A DNA stretch of 64,000 nucleotides from Thermosediminibacter litoriperuensis (GCF_008124715.1 NZ_VNHO01000005.1:1-64000); one strand, 5' to 3'; shown: positions 32,839-41,150, counted from the first letter of the stretch. Notes: a model not told the origin generated them from the letters alone. Program-made: numbers and translations.

Positions 32839-33252
32839 CTATTCCCGGCCTTTTTCTTCATCAAGGCCTTCTTTTTTTGACTTTCTGAGCTGTTCCAGTC
32901 TCTCTTCTATTACTTTTAGCTGTTCCTTTAACAGCCTGGCCTCCTGGGCGAGGATTTTCGCCTCATACTTTCGTTCATTCTCGGTGGCAGGCTCCGCATC
33001 ATCGGGATAAAGCGTTGCAGGATCATAATGATAGGAACCTACTGCCCAGAAAGGCAGCCCCGTGGCATAGTAACGCCACCTCCATCCGTGACCGAACCCG
33101 AAGGCACCCAGCCCTGGTCCGAAAGTCCTGCGCCAGAACCTCCTTCCCACGGGGTTCATGAAGCCCGGCACGGGAAAGCCTGCGCAGAAGCCTGCAGCTC
33201 TACCGGTCATGAGGCCAAACCCCAGGGGGCCCGTTCCATCAACTCTCGGCAT
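32839..33252 (-). CDS. DUF5320 family protein
   Basis: 137 residues. N terminus MPRVDGTGPLGFGLMTGRAA is the DUF5320 signature (MPRGDGTGPxGxGPMTGRxxG), followed by an aromatic/Gly-rich segment (RRTFGPGLGAFGFGHGWRWR) and a charged coiled-coil tail (EAKILAQEARLLKEQLKVIE). GGAGGTG precedes ATG 33250-33252. The family is of unknown function and usually occurs beside NifX-like and MinD-like genes, as here. Confidence 0.85.
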   Translation of the reverse strand: MPRVDGTGPLGFGLMTGRAAGFCAGFPVPGFMNPVGRRFWRRTFGPGLGAFGFGHGWRWRYYATGLPFWAVGSYHYDPATLYPDDAEPATENERKYEAKILAQEARLLKEQLKVIEERLEQLRKSKKEGLDEEKGRE

Positions 33253-33396
33253 ATTTTCACCTCCTTTCGGTAAAATTAACCCCGCTGCTTTCAATGGCTG
33301 AAATAATGGCCCGGCGCTGACGTGTCCATCGAAACCCTTTCATATTCATATTTTCGGCAGCAGTTGATTTCATCGCAATCTTCCACCACCTTGGGG

Positions 33397-33858
33397 CTAA
33401 TCCAAACAATCTAACGGTCCTCTTCGCCTCTGGCCATGACACCATCCCCTGTGATTTCCTGTTGGGACCCATTCCCTACTGTGACATTCCGGGCATTCGG
33501 CGTCCTGGATATTATTTTTTTGGGTTTCTTCCCAAACATGGCCGCACTTTAAACATTTTACATGCCGCGAAAATTGAAAATTTCCCCCTTCGATTCTAAT
33601 TGCTTTACCCTTTACCAGCGCATCAGCTACTTTGCTGCGGGCCGAGTTTATTATCCTGAAAAATGTGGGCCGGGAGATGCCCATTTTATCGGCACATTCT
33701 TCCTGCTCCAGACCCTCCAGATCCTTCAATCGAACGGCCTCTAGCTCTTCCACCGTCAGTACAACTTCTTCCAGTTGTCTAAGCGGCACTCCCGCAGGCT
33801 TAAAATATGTTACATCGGGCAAAAACTCCACTCTACGCCATTTCGGTGGTCTCGGCAC
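33397..33858 (-). CDS. DUF134 family DNA-binding protein with zinc-ribbon tail
   Basis: 153 residues. N-terminal [20 protein letters not shown] and the HTH region [40 protein letters not shown] identify DUF134 (sigma-70 region 4-like). The C-terminal part has two Cys pairs, CLKCGH and CPECHS, likely a zinc ribbon. GTG start. It is probably the regulator of the adjacent NifX/ATPase/DUF5320 group and possibly of itself, given an inverted repeat in its promoter. Confidence 0.88.
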   Translation of the reverse strand: MPRPPKWRRVEFLPDVTYFKPAGVPLRQLEEVVLTVEELEAVRLKDLEGLEQEECADKMGISRPTFFRIINSARSKVADALVKGKAIRIEGGNFQFSRHVKCLKCGHVWEETQKNNIQDAECPECHSREWVPTGNHRGWCHGQRRRGPLDCLD

Positions 33859-33887
33859 CCTTTCTCTCCCCTCTCGTTATGGTCATT

Positions 33888-33939
33888 TGTTCATAATTCT
33901 GTTATTTATTATTTTATACATATTATGAACATATGTCAA
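33888..33939 (-). promoter_or_regulatory. Promoter and inverted-repeat operator of the DUF134 gene
   Basis: TTGACA (33934-33939), 17-nt spacer and TAAAAT (33911-33916) on the minus strand. TGTTCATAA (33888-33896) and its exact inverse TTATGAACA (33923-33931) flank the -10 region. Autoregulation is a plausible reading. Confidence 0.65.
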
Positions 33940-34015
33940 TAAAAATATGTGCACTTTCAGTAGAAAACCAGAGTTTCGTTTACCCTACTTTTTAAAGTAA
34001 AAAATACATTGCAAA

Positions 34016-34081
34016 GGGTGGGTATCCCCGGGGTCTTATGGATATGTAGCAACAAAAACCCCAAAAATAGGGAACCCACCC
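34016..34081. repeat. 66-bp imperfect palindrome in the gap between DUF134 and cooS
   Basis: GGGTGGGT (34016-34023) and ACCCACCC (34074-34081) are exact inverse copies; inner segments ATCCCCGGGGT and AACCCC/GGGAA extend the pairing. There is no T-run. It could be a terminal hairpin of a lost insertion sequence or a small palindromic repeat. The rest of the 33.94-34.27 kb gap is AT-rich, with nothing else recognised. Confidence 0.5.
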
Positions 34082-34274
34082 AATGACATTATGCCAAAAA
34101 TTTAAAGTATTTTGCTGCTTTATCATCCTGCAAGTGATTCTATGCTCTTAGTTATTGGTTTCCAATTACGCTTCCTTGCTTTTTGACATTTCTTCTGGGA
34201 TAACCTACACAGAAATAAAAAGCTATTTAACGAAACTATGGTACATTACACTCAACTACAGTTTGCTAAGCTTA

Positions 34275-36188
34275 TCATTTCAGGCCTAGGGCTTTTCTCT
34301 TTCTTAAAATGTGGGATTCAATTTTATCGGCTGCTTCTTTCGGGTCATCCCCAAGGGCTACCTTACCGCCGGTAAGTTCCTCCAGATCCTCCGTAAGCAG
34401 TTTTACAAGCCTTTCGGCTCCCGATATAAACGGCACCGGGGAAATGTGGGTAAGAGCACCGTATGCCAGCGCAAAAACCCCATCGATAGTGGCTTTCTGC
34501 TCCATCCACTCGGGAGCAGTAATCGCAATGGGAAGGTCGGGTATATCCAGGTCCATATGGTCCGCCAGGGCGGTCACCAGCATCGATATTCTTCCCGTAT
34601 CGGTACAGGTGCCGAAGCTCAGGACCGGAGGTATATTAAGTGACCTGCACACTTCTTTTAGGCCGTCTCCGGCCATCTCAACGGCATCCATGTTGCAAAG
34701 GCCTGCTACTTCCAGGCCGTGGTTGCCGCATCCAGCGCTTACTACCAGGATATCCTTTCTGATAAGTTCCTTCGTTAAGTTGACCGTCATCCAGTCCTGC
34801 GGGCCATTTCTCAGAGTAGAGCAGCTCGCCAGAGCCACAATGCCCTTTATCTTCCCGTCGGCTATCACCCGGACCAATGAATCCAGAATGTTTCCAAGCG
34901 CTTCCAGAACAGCCTCAGTGGAAAAACCGGCAATCGCCTTCGTTTTAATAAGCGGAACCTTCGGCGTTACTTTGCCCCTTCTCTTTTTGAAGTTCTCTAT
35001 ACCGAGCTCGATTAATTTGTCGGCGATGAAGCTCGCCTCGGGCGGCTTGTAGTCGAAAATGTAATGTAAATCCGGCAGCCGCACAATATCATTGATACTG
35101 ACCAGAGTCACCTGATACTTATCGGCATAAGGTCCCAGAGCCGGAGGAGAGCAGTTTTCTTCCATCGCAAACACATCGACGGTCCCGGTGGCTAAAAGCG
35201 GTTCTATAGCGAGCCAGTTTCCGGTTAATCCTACAAAGACATCATCTATGTTAAATCTCTGTATAAGCTCCTGCCCTGTTTCGATACAACCCACAACCCG
35301 CAGCCCTTTGGCACCTGCGGCTTTTGCCTTTTGCTGGACCTCCGGAGTCCTGGCTTTTAAAAGGGTTGCCACACCGACCCAAGGCTGGTGGCCGTTAAAT
35401 ACGATATTTACGTAGTCCGGATCCATAATGCCGAGATCCACATCGACCTCGTGGGGTTTCGGTGTCCCGTACAATATGTCCTGGACCATTTCAAGGCCTA
35501 TTTGGGCGGTGTAAATTGTCGCAAGCCCGAGTCTCAGAGCTTTCTTTGCCAGTGAAATGTAATCGCCGTCCACGTTGGTAAGGCAGCTTGCAACGGCATC
35601 CCTTATTTCGCTGGTCACCCCTGTCGGGTAAATGCCCAGTTTTCTCCAGACTTCCTTCCTTTTCATTGGAGCAAAGGTTTCTACCATAACGCTGGGATTT
35701 TCATCATCTCTGTCCATCTCCGCCTGCAAAAAATCAGCCAGTTGAACAGCCAGGTTATTGACATCCTGATTGGTGTTTATGCCTACTTTTTCACACATCC
35801 ACTTTAACTTATTGACATCGGTGAAGGTAAAAGGCGTTTTCCCCTCTCCTGTAGCTTTGAAGGTTTTGTATGCCTGATAGGCATGATGGCTGTAAGTGGC
35901 GGCTCCCATGGCATTTTGAAGCAAAAACTTCCTTATGGCCATGGCATCGGCATCAATGCCGCAGACGCCGCGGGTCATCCTGATTTTGTCGTTGATGCGG
36001 CAGGGCCCCTGAGAACACAGTTGACAGCTCAGTCCCTGAAGGCAGAATTTACACCTGGCCTTTTCCTGCACAGCCCAGCGGTCGAAGACATTTGTAAGGC
36101 CGTCTTCCCTAATCCGCTTTAACATTTCTTCAACCGAATCGTGGTAGCTTACGCGCCCTTCGGATTTTTCCATGACGGTTTCAACCAT
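34275..36188 (-). CDS. cooS: Ni-dependent carbon monoxide dehydrogenase catalytic subunit (CooS), divergent
   Basis: 637 residues, normal length. N-terminal iron-sulfur motif with Cys 46, 49, 55, 58, 63 and 76 (RCKFCLQG, SCQLCSQGPCRI, RGVCG). Of the C-cluster ligands, His267 (NGHQP), Cys346 (EENCSPP), Cys456 (ASC), Cys487 (AGCGNHG) and Cys528 (GTCTDTGR) and the catalytic Lys565 are present. However the usual GICCTG-type segment is replaced by VVGCIETG (300-305), and the position of the second N-terminal CC cysteine is Ser54. It oxidises CO or reduces CO2 with ferredoxin-type partners. It stands alone, with no acetyl-CoA synthase, CooF or CooC beside it. AAGGAGG precedes ATG 36186-36188. Confidence 0.92.
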   Translation of the reverse strand: MVETVMEKSEGRVSYHDSVEEMLKRIREDGLTNVFDRWAVQEKARCKFCLQGLSCQLCSQGPCRINDKIRMTRGVCGIDADAMAIRKFLLQNAMGAATYSHHAYQAYKTFKATGEGKTPFTFTDVNKLKWMCEKVGINTNQDVNNLAVQLADFLQAEMDRDDENPSVMVETFAPMKRKEVWRKLGIYPTGVTSEIRDAVASCLTNVDGDYISLAKKALRLGLATIYTAQIGLEMVQDILYGTPKPHEVDVDLGIMDPDYVNIVFNGHQPWVGVATLLKARTPEVQQKAKAAGAKGLRVVGCIETGQELIQRFNIDDVFVGLTGNWLAIEPLLATGTVDVFAMEENCSPPALGPYADKYQVTLVSINDIVRLPDLHYIFDYKPPEASFIADKLIELGIENFKKRRGKVTPKVPLIKTKAIAGFSTEAVLEALGNILDSLVRVIADGKIKGIVALASCSTLRNGPQDWMTVNLTKELIRKDILVVSAGCGNHGLEVAGLCNMDAVEMAGDGLKEVCRSLNIPPVLSFGTCTDTGRISMLVTALADHMDLDIPDLPIAITAPEWMEQKATIDGVFALAYGALTHISPVPFISGAERLVKLLTEDLEELTGGKVALGDDPKEAADKIESHILRKRKALGLK

Positions 36189-36227
36189 GGGCTAACCTCC
36201 TTAATTCCAGATATGCTATATCAAGTA

Positions 36228-36237
36228 TGTTCATAAA
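36228..36237. promoter_or_regulatory. TGTTCATAA motif upstream of cooS
   Basis: ATGTTCATAA occurs 40 nt before the cooS start, and the same ten bases occur in the DUF134 promoter palindrome. No convincing -35/-10 pair was found for cooS. A shared regulator is possible but rests on a single half-site. Confidence 0.35.
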
Positions 36238-36287
36238 TTTCGGTTTATATGCGAAAGGCACCGGATAATTGTTTTCGTAAATATCGT

Positions 36288-36345
36288 TTAAAAACAGTGC
36301 AGGGCTAGGGGGTAGAACCCATGACGGAAAGAAGGACTGCGCCCG
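36288..36345. other. GC-rich structured segment between cooS and the DUF3786 gene
   Basis: In otherwise AT-rich DNA, GTGCAG (36297-36302) can pair with CTGCGC, and GGGGGTAGAACCC makes an inner hairpin. It lies about 110-165 nt before the DUF3786 start on the plus strand and 100-155 nt before cooS on the minus strand, so it could be a leader RNA for either. No known riboswitch class was recognised. Confidence 0.35.
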
Positions 36346-36455
36346 CTACATATCGAATATATATACACTTCTTTATGTACTACTGCTTTTTGTGGTGGTA
36401 AGGTTTTTTTCACCCAGGCCGGAATTATAGGCTTTGACCGGAGGGATATATTTTT

Positions 36456-37133
36456 ATGGACAATAAAAAAAACGAAGGAGCATATTTTTCCGCTTTCTCA
36501 AAAAGCAGGAAAAATCTTGCGCGCCTTACACCTCAAGATATTGCAAGATCGGCTCTTTGCGAATACGATGGTCCCAGGATGTGTTTCTATTTGAAAAGCT
36601 TTAACCACAGCTTTCAGATATCATACCCCGAGGGTAAAATTTCCTTTTTGGACTCAAACAATAAACCGCCGTTAGAATGGGGGCTGATACTGCTCAATTA
36701 CCTTTCCGGTGCGAAAGATATACCTCTCGCCGGAAAATGGGTCAGCTACAGGGAACTGCCCGATGGGAACGTATTTTTCCCCTCGATTAAAACCCATGTT
36801 TTGGATGTCCTAAGCAAGTATTACACTACCTGTAATAAAGATTTACTTCGTGAGAGATTGGTGCATTTAGGTTTCAACCCTGAAAAAAATAAAGCCGATT
36901 TATCGGCAGAAGGCCTTTTTACCCCCAGGATACCAATTAAAATACAATTCTGGGAGGGTGAAGACGTTATACCTCCATCATGCCAGATTCTTTTTGATTC
37001 CAGTATATCCTGTCACATGCACATAGAAGACATTGCGGCACTGTGCAGCGTAATCAGGGATTTGCTTATTAACGCTGACTTTAGCTTGTCCGGAAGAAAA
37101 TGCGTTCATTTGGAAGATGATGAAGGCAGATAA
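36456..37133 (+). CDS. DUF3786 domain protein
   Basis: 225 residues. The pattern FQISYPEGKISFLDSNNKPP, LLNYLSGAKDIPLAGKWVSY, RELPDGNVFFPSI and FWEGEDVIPPSCQILFDSSI fits DUF3786, a family of unknown function found mainly in acetogens and sulfate reducers, often near corrinoid or CODH genes. No signal peptide or membrane segments. GGAGGGATATA precedes ATG 36456. It is divergent from cooS, with 267 bp between. Its end overlaps the convergent AIM24-type gene by 28 nt. Confidence 0.8.
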   Translation: MDNKKNEGAYFSAFSKSRKNLARLTPQDIARSALCEYDGPRMCFYLKSFNHSFQISYPEGKISFLDSNNKPPLEWGLILLNYLSGAKDIPLAGKWVSYRELPDGNVFFPSIKTHVLDVLSKYYTTCNKDLLRERLVHLGFNPEKNKADLSAEGLFTPRIPIKIQFWEGEDVIPPSCQILFDSSISCHMHIEDIAALCSVIRDLLINADFSLSGRKCVHLEDDEGR

Positions 37134-37792
37134 GGTATCAACCTTCCGGCCAAGTTTTGTACAGGCATGGATTGAAGCCAAATCCTGCCGGGCCCTCTTA
37201 GAGTAGATAAAAATAAGCCCTCGCCGCCAAAAAATATATTTGTAAACCCCTTTATCATTTCTATGTCAAAATCCACCGTGGGTTCAAACATAGCTACATG
37301 TCCGGTGTCAACCTTCATAACCGCTCCAGGTTCCAGGTCGTATTCCACCACTTCTCCGTCCATTTCAATGAAACAAAGCCCCGGCCCTGTTACTTTTTCC
37401 AGAATGAAGCCTTCACCGCCGAAGAGGCCGGCCCCCAGTTTCTTTCTGAAGAAAACCTCCAGTTTTACAGTCCTCTCGGCACATAGAAACGCCTTTTTTT
37501 GGCAAATGATGGACTGCCCTGCGGCAAGCTGCAGCGGGATTATCTTCCCCGGAAAGGACGATGCGAAAGCGATAGCGCCCCGCTGCTTTTTGCAGGTATA
37601 AGTGGTCATAAAAATTGTCTCCCCCGCCAGTTTCCTGGCGATACCTCCAAAAAGTCCCCCTTCCATATTGGTCTTCATTTCGAATCCATCAGTCATCCAG
37701 GCCATACCGCCGGATTCGGTAAAGACGCTCTCCCCTTCTTCCATAGTCAGGATAACCACCGGCAATGTCTCTCCTCGGATTTCATACTTCAC
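37106..37792 (-). CDS. AIM24 / TIGR00266 family protein
   Basis: 228 residues from GTG 37790-37792 (after GGGGGAGG). The family pattern is visible: ESVFTESGGMAWMTDGFEMK, GGLFGGIARKLAGETIFMTT, and the late GFTNIFFGGEGLFLSTLRGP and GRIWLQSMP. The double beta-helix AIM24 fold occurs in bacteria with unknown function, sometimes near stress or sporulation genes. No partner genes are apparent. Confidence 0.88.
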   Translation of the reverse strand: MKYEIRGETLPVVILTMEEGESVFTESGGMAWMTDGFEMKTNMEGGLFGGIARKLAGETIFMTTYTCKKQRGAIAFASSFPGKIIPLQLAAGQSIICQKKAFLCAERTVKLEVFFRKKLGAGLFGGEGFILEKVTGPGLCFIEMDGEVVEYDLEPGAVMKVDTGHVAMFEPTVDFDIEMIKGFTNIFFGGEGLFLSTLRGPGRIWLQSMPVQNLAGRLIPYLPSSSSK

Positions 37793-38015
37793 AAAACTTC
37801 CTCCCCCGTTTGTTTTCGTTCCCCAGCCCTTGCTTATGGTTCCAATAATTCTGCACTTATACCCCAGTCCCGCCACTTTAACTCTAATAGTATCTCTATT
37901 ATATCATTAGTTATATAATCGCTAAATCTTTTTCTGATTAACTTGCGATTATTTTATGATAATGTCACCTTTGTTTCGTATTGCCGGACTTGAGGACAAT
38001 ATACTATAAATGAAT

Positions 38016-38375
38016 TCAATTAGCAGGGAAGCGCCACACCAGCGGTTTCGACCGGACTTTTTCCAGATCTATCACTTTGTCTTTTTGGGACTGCTCGACC
38101 GGCTGTTCCCGGACGGGCACTTCGACACCGCCGTGGGCTGCAGCCGCCTGGGCTTTTTCTATAGGTTCTTCCAGAAACCGTTCAACCGGAGGACTGTTCG
38201 AAGGAGCGGGATTTTCCCTTTCCCCGGCGTTAATCATGACCGGATCGGATTTTGAACTTACATCCCCGGAAAGAAAAACCGCAAGGCTCAATGCGTTCGC
38301 CATAAGTAAAAGATAGACGAGAGAATATTTATCCTGCCGGTATATGCCGTCGACGAGGTCCCGGGTAAAAGACAC
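38016..38375 (-). CDS. Hypothetical single-pass membrane protein
   Basis: 119 residues. One hydrophobic segment (YLLLMANALSLAVFLSG, about 21-37), then a Pro/Glu-rich, low-complexity outer or cytoplasmic part (PAPSNSPPVERFLEEP, VPVREQPVEQSQKDK). GTG start after GGAGGG. I do not recognise a family. It lies next to germination genes (ypeB, sleB) and may be sporulation-related by context only. Confidence 0.6.
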   Translation of the reverse strand: MSFTRDLVDGIYRQDKYSLVYLLLMANALSLAVFLSGDVSSKSDPVMINAGERENPAPSNSPPVERFLEEPIEKAQAAAAHGGVEVPVREQPVEQSQKDKVIDLEKVRSKPLVWRFPAN

Positions 38376-38456
38376 AGAGATCCCTCCAAAAAAGTTTATC
38401 TTTTAATATAATATTCAATCCCGCCTGCTTATGTGCTTTTATAAAAACAAAATTTA

Positions 38457-38476
38457 AAGCGGGGAGTACCCCGCTT
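38457..38476 (-). terminator. Terminator after the 25-residue peptide gene
   Basis: AAGCGGGGTACTCCCCGCTT on the minus strand followed by TAAATTTTG; it overlaps the stop codon of the small gene. Confidence 0.65.
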
Positions 38477-38552
38477 AATTTGCCAGGAGCAGCAGTATCA
38501 ATACCAGAAAAACTATAAAAACATCCCGTTTTGTCTCGACCGACAGAACCAA
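38475..38552 (-). CDS. 25-residue single-transmembrane peptide
   Basis: TTG 38550-38552 lies seven nt after GGAGGGGG and opens a reading frame for MVLSVETKRDVFIVFLVLIL followed by LLLAN and a stop. It is a short charged head and one membrane helix, like the tiny YjcZ/SscA-type sporulation peptides of Firmicutes in build, though not in exact sequence. It is followed at once by a terminator, which supports a real short transcript. Confidence 0.6.
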   Translation of the reverse strand: MVLSVETKRDVFIVFLVLILLLLAN

Positions 38553-38629
38553 AAAAGACCCCCTCCTTCCACCCGTTAAGTTTCTAATAATAGGCTATTC
38601 ATGTCAAATACAATTTGTTCTTCTACAGG

Positions 38630-39982
38630 CTACATAGTCATGGTCCCGCTGTCGGTCTCCACTACTTTCAGTACCTGCTCCTCTCTGCCGTTCTGGGCGT
38701 TGATGTAGATGAGATAGCGTTCGTCGTCCAGATTCGCGTCTACTTCGTAGCAGAACCTTTCCTTCATAGCCGGATCGGGGATAATCACCTTGCGAATTCT
38801 CCTGACCTCTAACCTTTTGTTCAGGCCGTCCCGAACTTGTCTCTCGCTTATACCGGTTGAGGGAATTTTCCTCGTCGTATGGTGCGTAAGATAGCCCATG
38901 GCATCGAAACCGACTACCTGCCCGTCGTCGAGAGCCACTTCCACTTTTACAAAATCGGGGTACACCAAGACGTCTCCCTGTTTATAGGCAAAGGTGACGG
39001 TAACGGTATTGTCTTCCCTCAGAGAACCGGTCGGCTCCATATTTCTATAACCCCTGGACTCCAGAAATTTATGAGCTTTATCGACGGCTGTCTCGATGTC
39101 AATTTTCTGCTCTCCGATATCCCTGGTATTTAAGAACCAGATGACATGGCCTCCCTGACGGCTTACGTCCATCACGATCTCCGCACCCTCTGCTCCGGGC
39201 TTGGCAAACTTCAGGGAATAAGCGTTTACCATCCCCCGGGTGCGGCCGTAAACCGAAACATCGTAGCGCACATTTGCCGGGTTATCTATGAATTTCCTGC
39301 CTTTTTCGATGGCCTCTTGTTCATCGATGGGGGAACCGGTAATCGCTTTCGGCGTTATCTCCTCCACATGGTCCGAGAAAGGCCCGTCATAGGTGATTGT
39401 CGGGGCTTCTTCCTTGAGCCTCTGGTCGATGGCGGCGAATCTGTCCGCCATGACCTGCTGAACCCTACCGCCGAGACCTGGAGCAAAAGAACCCCTTTCC
39501 CACCTTATCCTGCCTTTAACCACGTTGTCCTGCAGCTCCCTCAAACTCCTGTTGAGATTCTGGGTATTCTTTTTGAACTGCTCGATAATATTCCATTCCT
39601 TATCGGAAATCTGCTCGCCCAGAGAAACTTTTTTAGCCAGGCTGTGGGAAAAATCCCCCATCTGGGCGAAAAATTTCTGCAGGTTGGTCATGTCCCTGCT
39701 GCCCAGCGGCAGGGATGCCAGGCTGGACCTGGCGTTTTCGGCTTCATGCCATATGCTGGTCAGAATCATTATCCGCTGACTGTCCGATGATGTCACAAGA
39801 CTCTTGGACAGAAGTATGTTAAGCGTGTTCACGTCGTCGACCAGGTTGTAAAAACCCTTCTGGTAGCTGGCTTCCAGAAGGTTTTCTGCAGAATACGCCC
39901 TGCTGCTCATCGACCATAAAGCCAGAGCGATTACGACTATAGTGAGTATACCCAAACCCCATATGACATATCTATTCTTCAA
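38630..39982 (-). CDS. ypeB: Germination protein YpeB
   Basis: About 450 residues. One N-terminal membrane segment (VIWGLGILTIVVIALALW), an alpha-helical region with SAENLLEASYQKGFYNLVDD, and PepSY-type repeats in the C-terminal half (EAIEKGRKFIDNPANVRYDV, TAVDKAHKFLESRGYRNMEP). YpeB is required for the placement or stability of SleB in the spore. The TTG at 39980-39982 is seven nt after GGAGGG; an ATG two codons upstream abuts the site. The sleB gene is 19 nt upstream, the usual pair. Confidence 0.95.
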   Translation of the reverse strand: MKNRYVIWGLGILTIVVIALALWSMSSRAYSAENLLEASYQKGFYNLVDDVNTLNILLSKSLVTSSDSQRIMILTSIWHEAENARSSLASLPLGSRDMTNLQKFFAQMGDFSHSLAKKVSLGEQISDKEWNIIEQFKKNTQNLNRSLRELQDNVVKGRIRWERGSFAPGLGGRVQQVMADRFAAIDQRLKEEAPTITYDGPFSDHVEEITPKAITGSPIDEQEAIEKGRKFIDNPANVRYDVSVYGRTRGMVNAYSLKFAKPGAEGAEIVMDVSRQGGHVIWFLNTRDIGEQKIDIETAVDKAHKFLESRGYRNMEPTGSLREDNTVTVTFAYKQGDVLVYPDFVKVEVALDDGQVVGFDAMGYLTHHTTRKIPSTGISERQVRDGLNKRLEVRRIRKVIIPDPAMKERFCYEVDANLDDERYLIYINAQNGREEQVLKVVETDSGTMTM

Positions 39983-40001
39983 GAACATCCCTCCTTTTCA
40001 A

Positions 40002-40496
40002 TCACTTGCCGAATACATGGTCACCGATCTGAGTAATTATCCTGCGGGTCCATATCCAGGGACTTACCCTTTTATAAGGATTCCAGAAGAAAAGGCTGCC
40101 GTAAGTAGGGTCCCACCCGTTCAGTGCATCCCGGGCAGCCTTGTAATTGGTCCTGCTGGGATTGCGGGCCCATATCTGTCCGTTGCTTACCGATTCAAAG
40201 GCTCCGGGCTGATAAATGACCTCGGGCACCGTATTGGGAAATTTTGAACTTTTTACCCGGTTTAAAACCACCGCCGCGACGGCCACCTGGCCGATATAGG
40301 GTTCTCCGGTTGCCTCGCCAGATACAAGCCGGGCCAGCAGGACGTAGTCACCACTTCGCACCGAAACGGCATAATTCCCCGCCTCCGCACGGGCTTCTGT
40401 CGCACGGTCCTGCCGGCTCAAAACGATTCCGGCAGTAAGGATTAATATCAGTACCAGAGCCGTTACCAGCCGTATTTTTATAACAAACCTGTCCAT
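40002..40496 (-). CDS. sleB: Spore cortex-lytic enzyme SleB-like (cell wall hydrolase, Hydrolase_2)
   Basis: 164 residues. N-terminal signal or anchor (RLVTALVLILILTAGIVLS), then the Hydrolase_2 domain with ARLVSGEATGEPYIGQVAVA (catalytic Glu near residue 62), VVLNRVKSSKFPNTVPEVIY and FFWNPYKR. The N-terminal peptidoglycan-binding repeat of Bacillus SleB is absent, so this is the short form, probably relying on YpeB for localisation. GGGTGGTG precedes the ATG. Confidence 0.92.
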   Translation of the reverse strand: MDRFVIKIRLVTALVLILILTAGIVLSRQDRATEARAEAGNYAVSVRSGDYVLLARLVSGEATGEPYIGQVAVAAVVLNRVKSSKFPNTVPEVIYQPGAFESVSNGQIWARNPSRTNYKAARDALNGWDPTYGSLFFWNPYKRVSPWIWTRRIITQIGDHVFGK

Positions 40497-40626
40497 AACA
40501 CCACCCTCTTTTACAGATTAATCATTTTTAGTTTTGCTGATTTTCGTACCCCTTATTCCTTCACTCCCTGAACAAAAAAATCATATAATAATCTAGAAAA
40601 AATTTATGAAAAGCGGGTGTTGAACA

Positions 40627-40791
40627 ATGGCCGGCAATAGTGAAGACAAAAAAAGTGAAGACAAAAAAAATGAAAACAAAAAAAAATCCTTTAACCCCTA
40701 TACGCTTTTCCTTATATTGATTCTGCTCATTAAGTCCTCTGAAGTGTCGGGACTATTTAAAAAAAACAGCGACAGGAGGGAGGTACTTTGA
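40627..40791 (+). CDS. 54-residue protein with Lys/Glu-rich head and one membrane helix
   Basis: ATG 40627 opens MAGNSEDKKSEDKKNENKKK, a repeated charged head, then the hydrophobic TLFLILILLIKSSEVSGLF and a basic end. The stop overlaps the TTG start of the next gene (TTGA), so it is translated and coupled. The repeated SEDKK/NENKK units come from a short A-rich DNA repeat. No known family; it resembles small sporulation-associated membrane proteins only in style. Confidence 0.65.
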   Translation: MAGNSEDKKSEDKKNENKKKSFNPYTLFLILILLIKSSEVSGLFKKNSDRREVL

Positions 40792-41105
40792 AACTACTTT
40801 CGGTATCGGATGACGATTTAAAGCTGTTGAACGCACTAAAGCCTTTCTTGAGCCCTAGAGGACAGGAAGTATTAGAAATTTTCTCCACTGTCATCAACGT
40901 GTTTCGCCCATCGGATCCGGAACAAAAAATTAACATCGAAGCGCTGAGCACGCTGCTTTCAATAGTCGCCGAGCCCTCAGAGAAGGAAAACAATGAAAAT
41001 GAAAAGGATGAAATCGAACTGGCCAACGGCTCAACGAAACCTGAGAAGTCTCAGGAGCTGGAAACTCTTTTGAACATACTGGCCGAAAAAGAAAAACGCG
41101 CGTAA
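40788..41105 (+). CDS. Hypothetical acidic small protein
   Basis: 105 residues from TTG 40788 after AGGAGGGAGG. Leu-rich helices (LLNALKPFLSPRGQEVLEIF, NIEALSTLLSIVAEPSE) and an acidic, low-complexity stretch (KENNENEKDEIELANG), ending ETLLNILAEKEKRA. The repeated LSTLLSIVAE / LETLLNILAE pattern suggests an internal duplication. Coupled to the upstream 54-residue gene and followed by a terminator. Function unknown. Confidence 0.65.
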   Translation: MKLLSVSDDDLKLLNALKPFLSPRGQEVLEIFSTVINVFRPSDPEQKINIEALSTLLSIVAEPSEKENNENEKDEIELANGSTKPEKSQELETLLNILAEKEKRA

Positions 41106-41126
41106 AGAGAGCCGTCCAATGAGCAA

Positions 41127-41150
41127 CGGGGCTTAGAAGCCCTGTTTTTT
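41127..41150 (+). terminator. Intrinsic terminator
   Basis: GGGGCTTAGAAGCCCTG hairpin followed by TTTTTTATTCTTTTTT. Confidence 0.85.

Noticed and set aside
36288-36345. Small SRP RNA because of a GGAAAGAAGGA-like segment
   Set aside because: The conserved SRP tip sequence and the long closing helix are not present.
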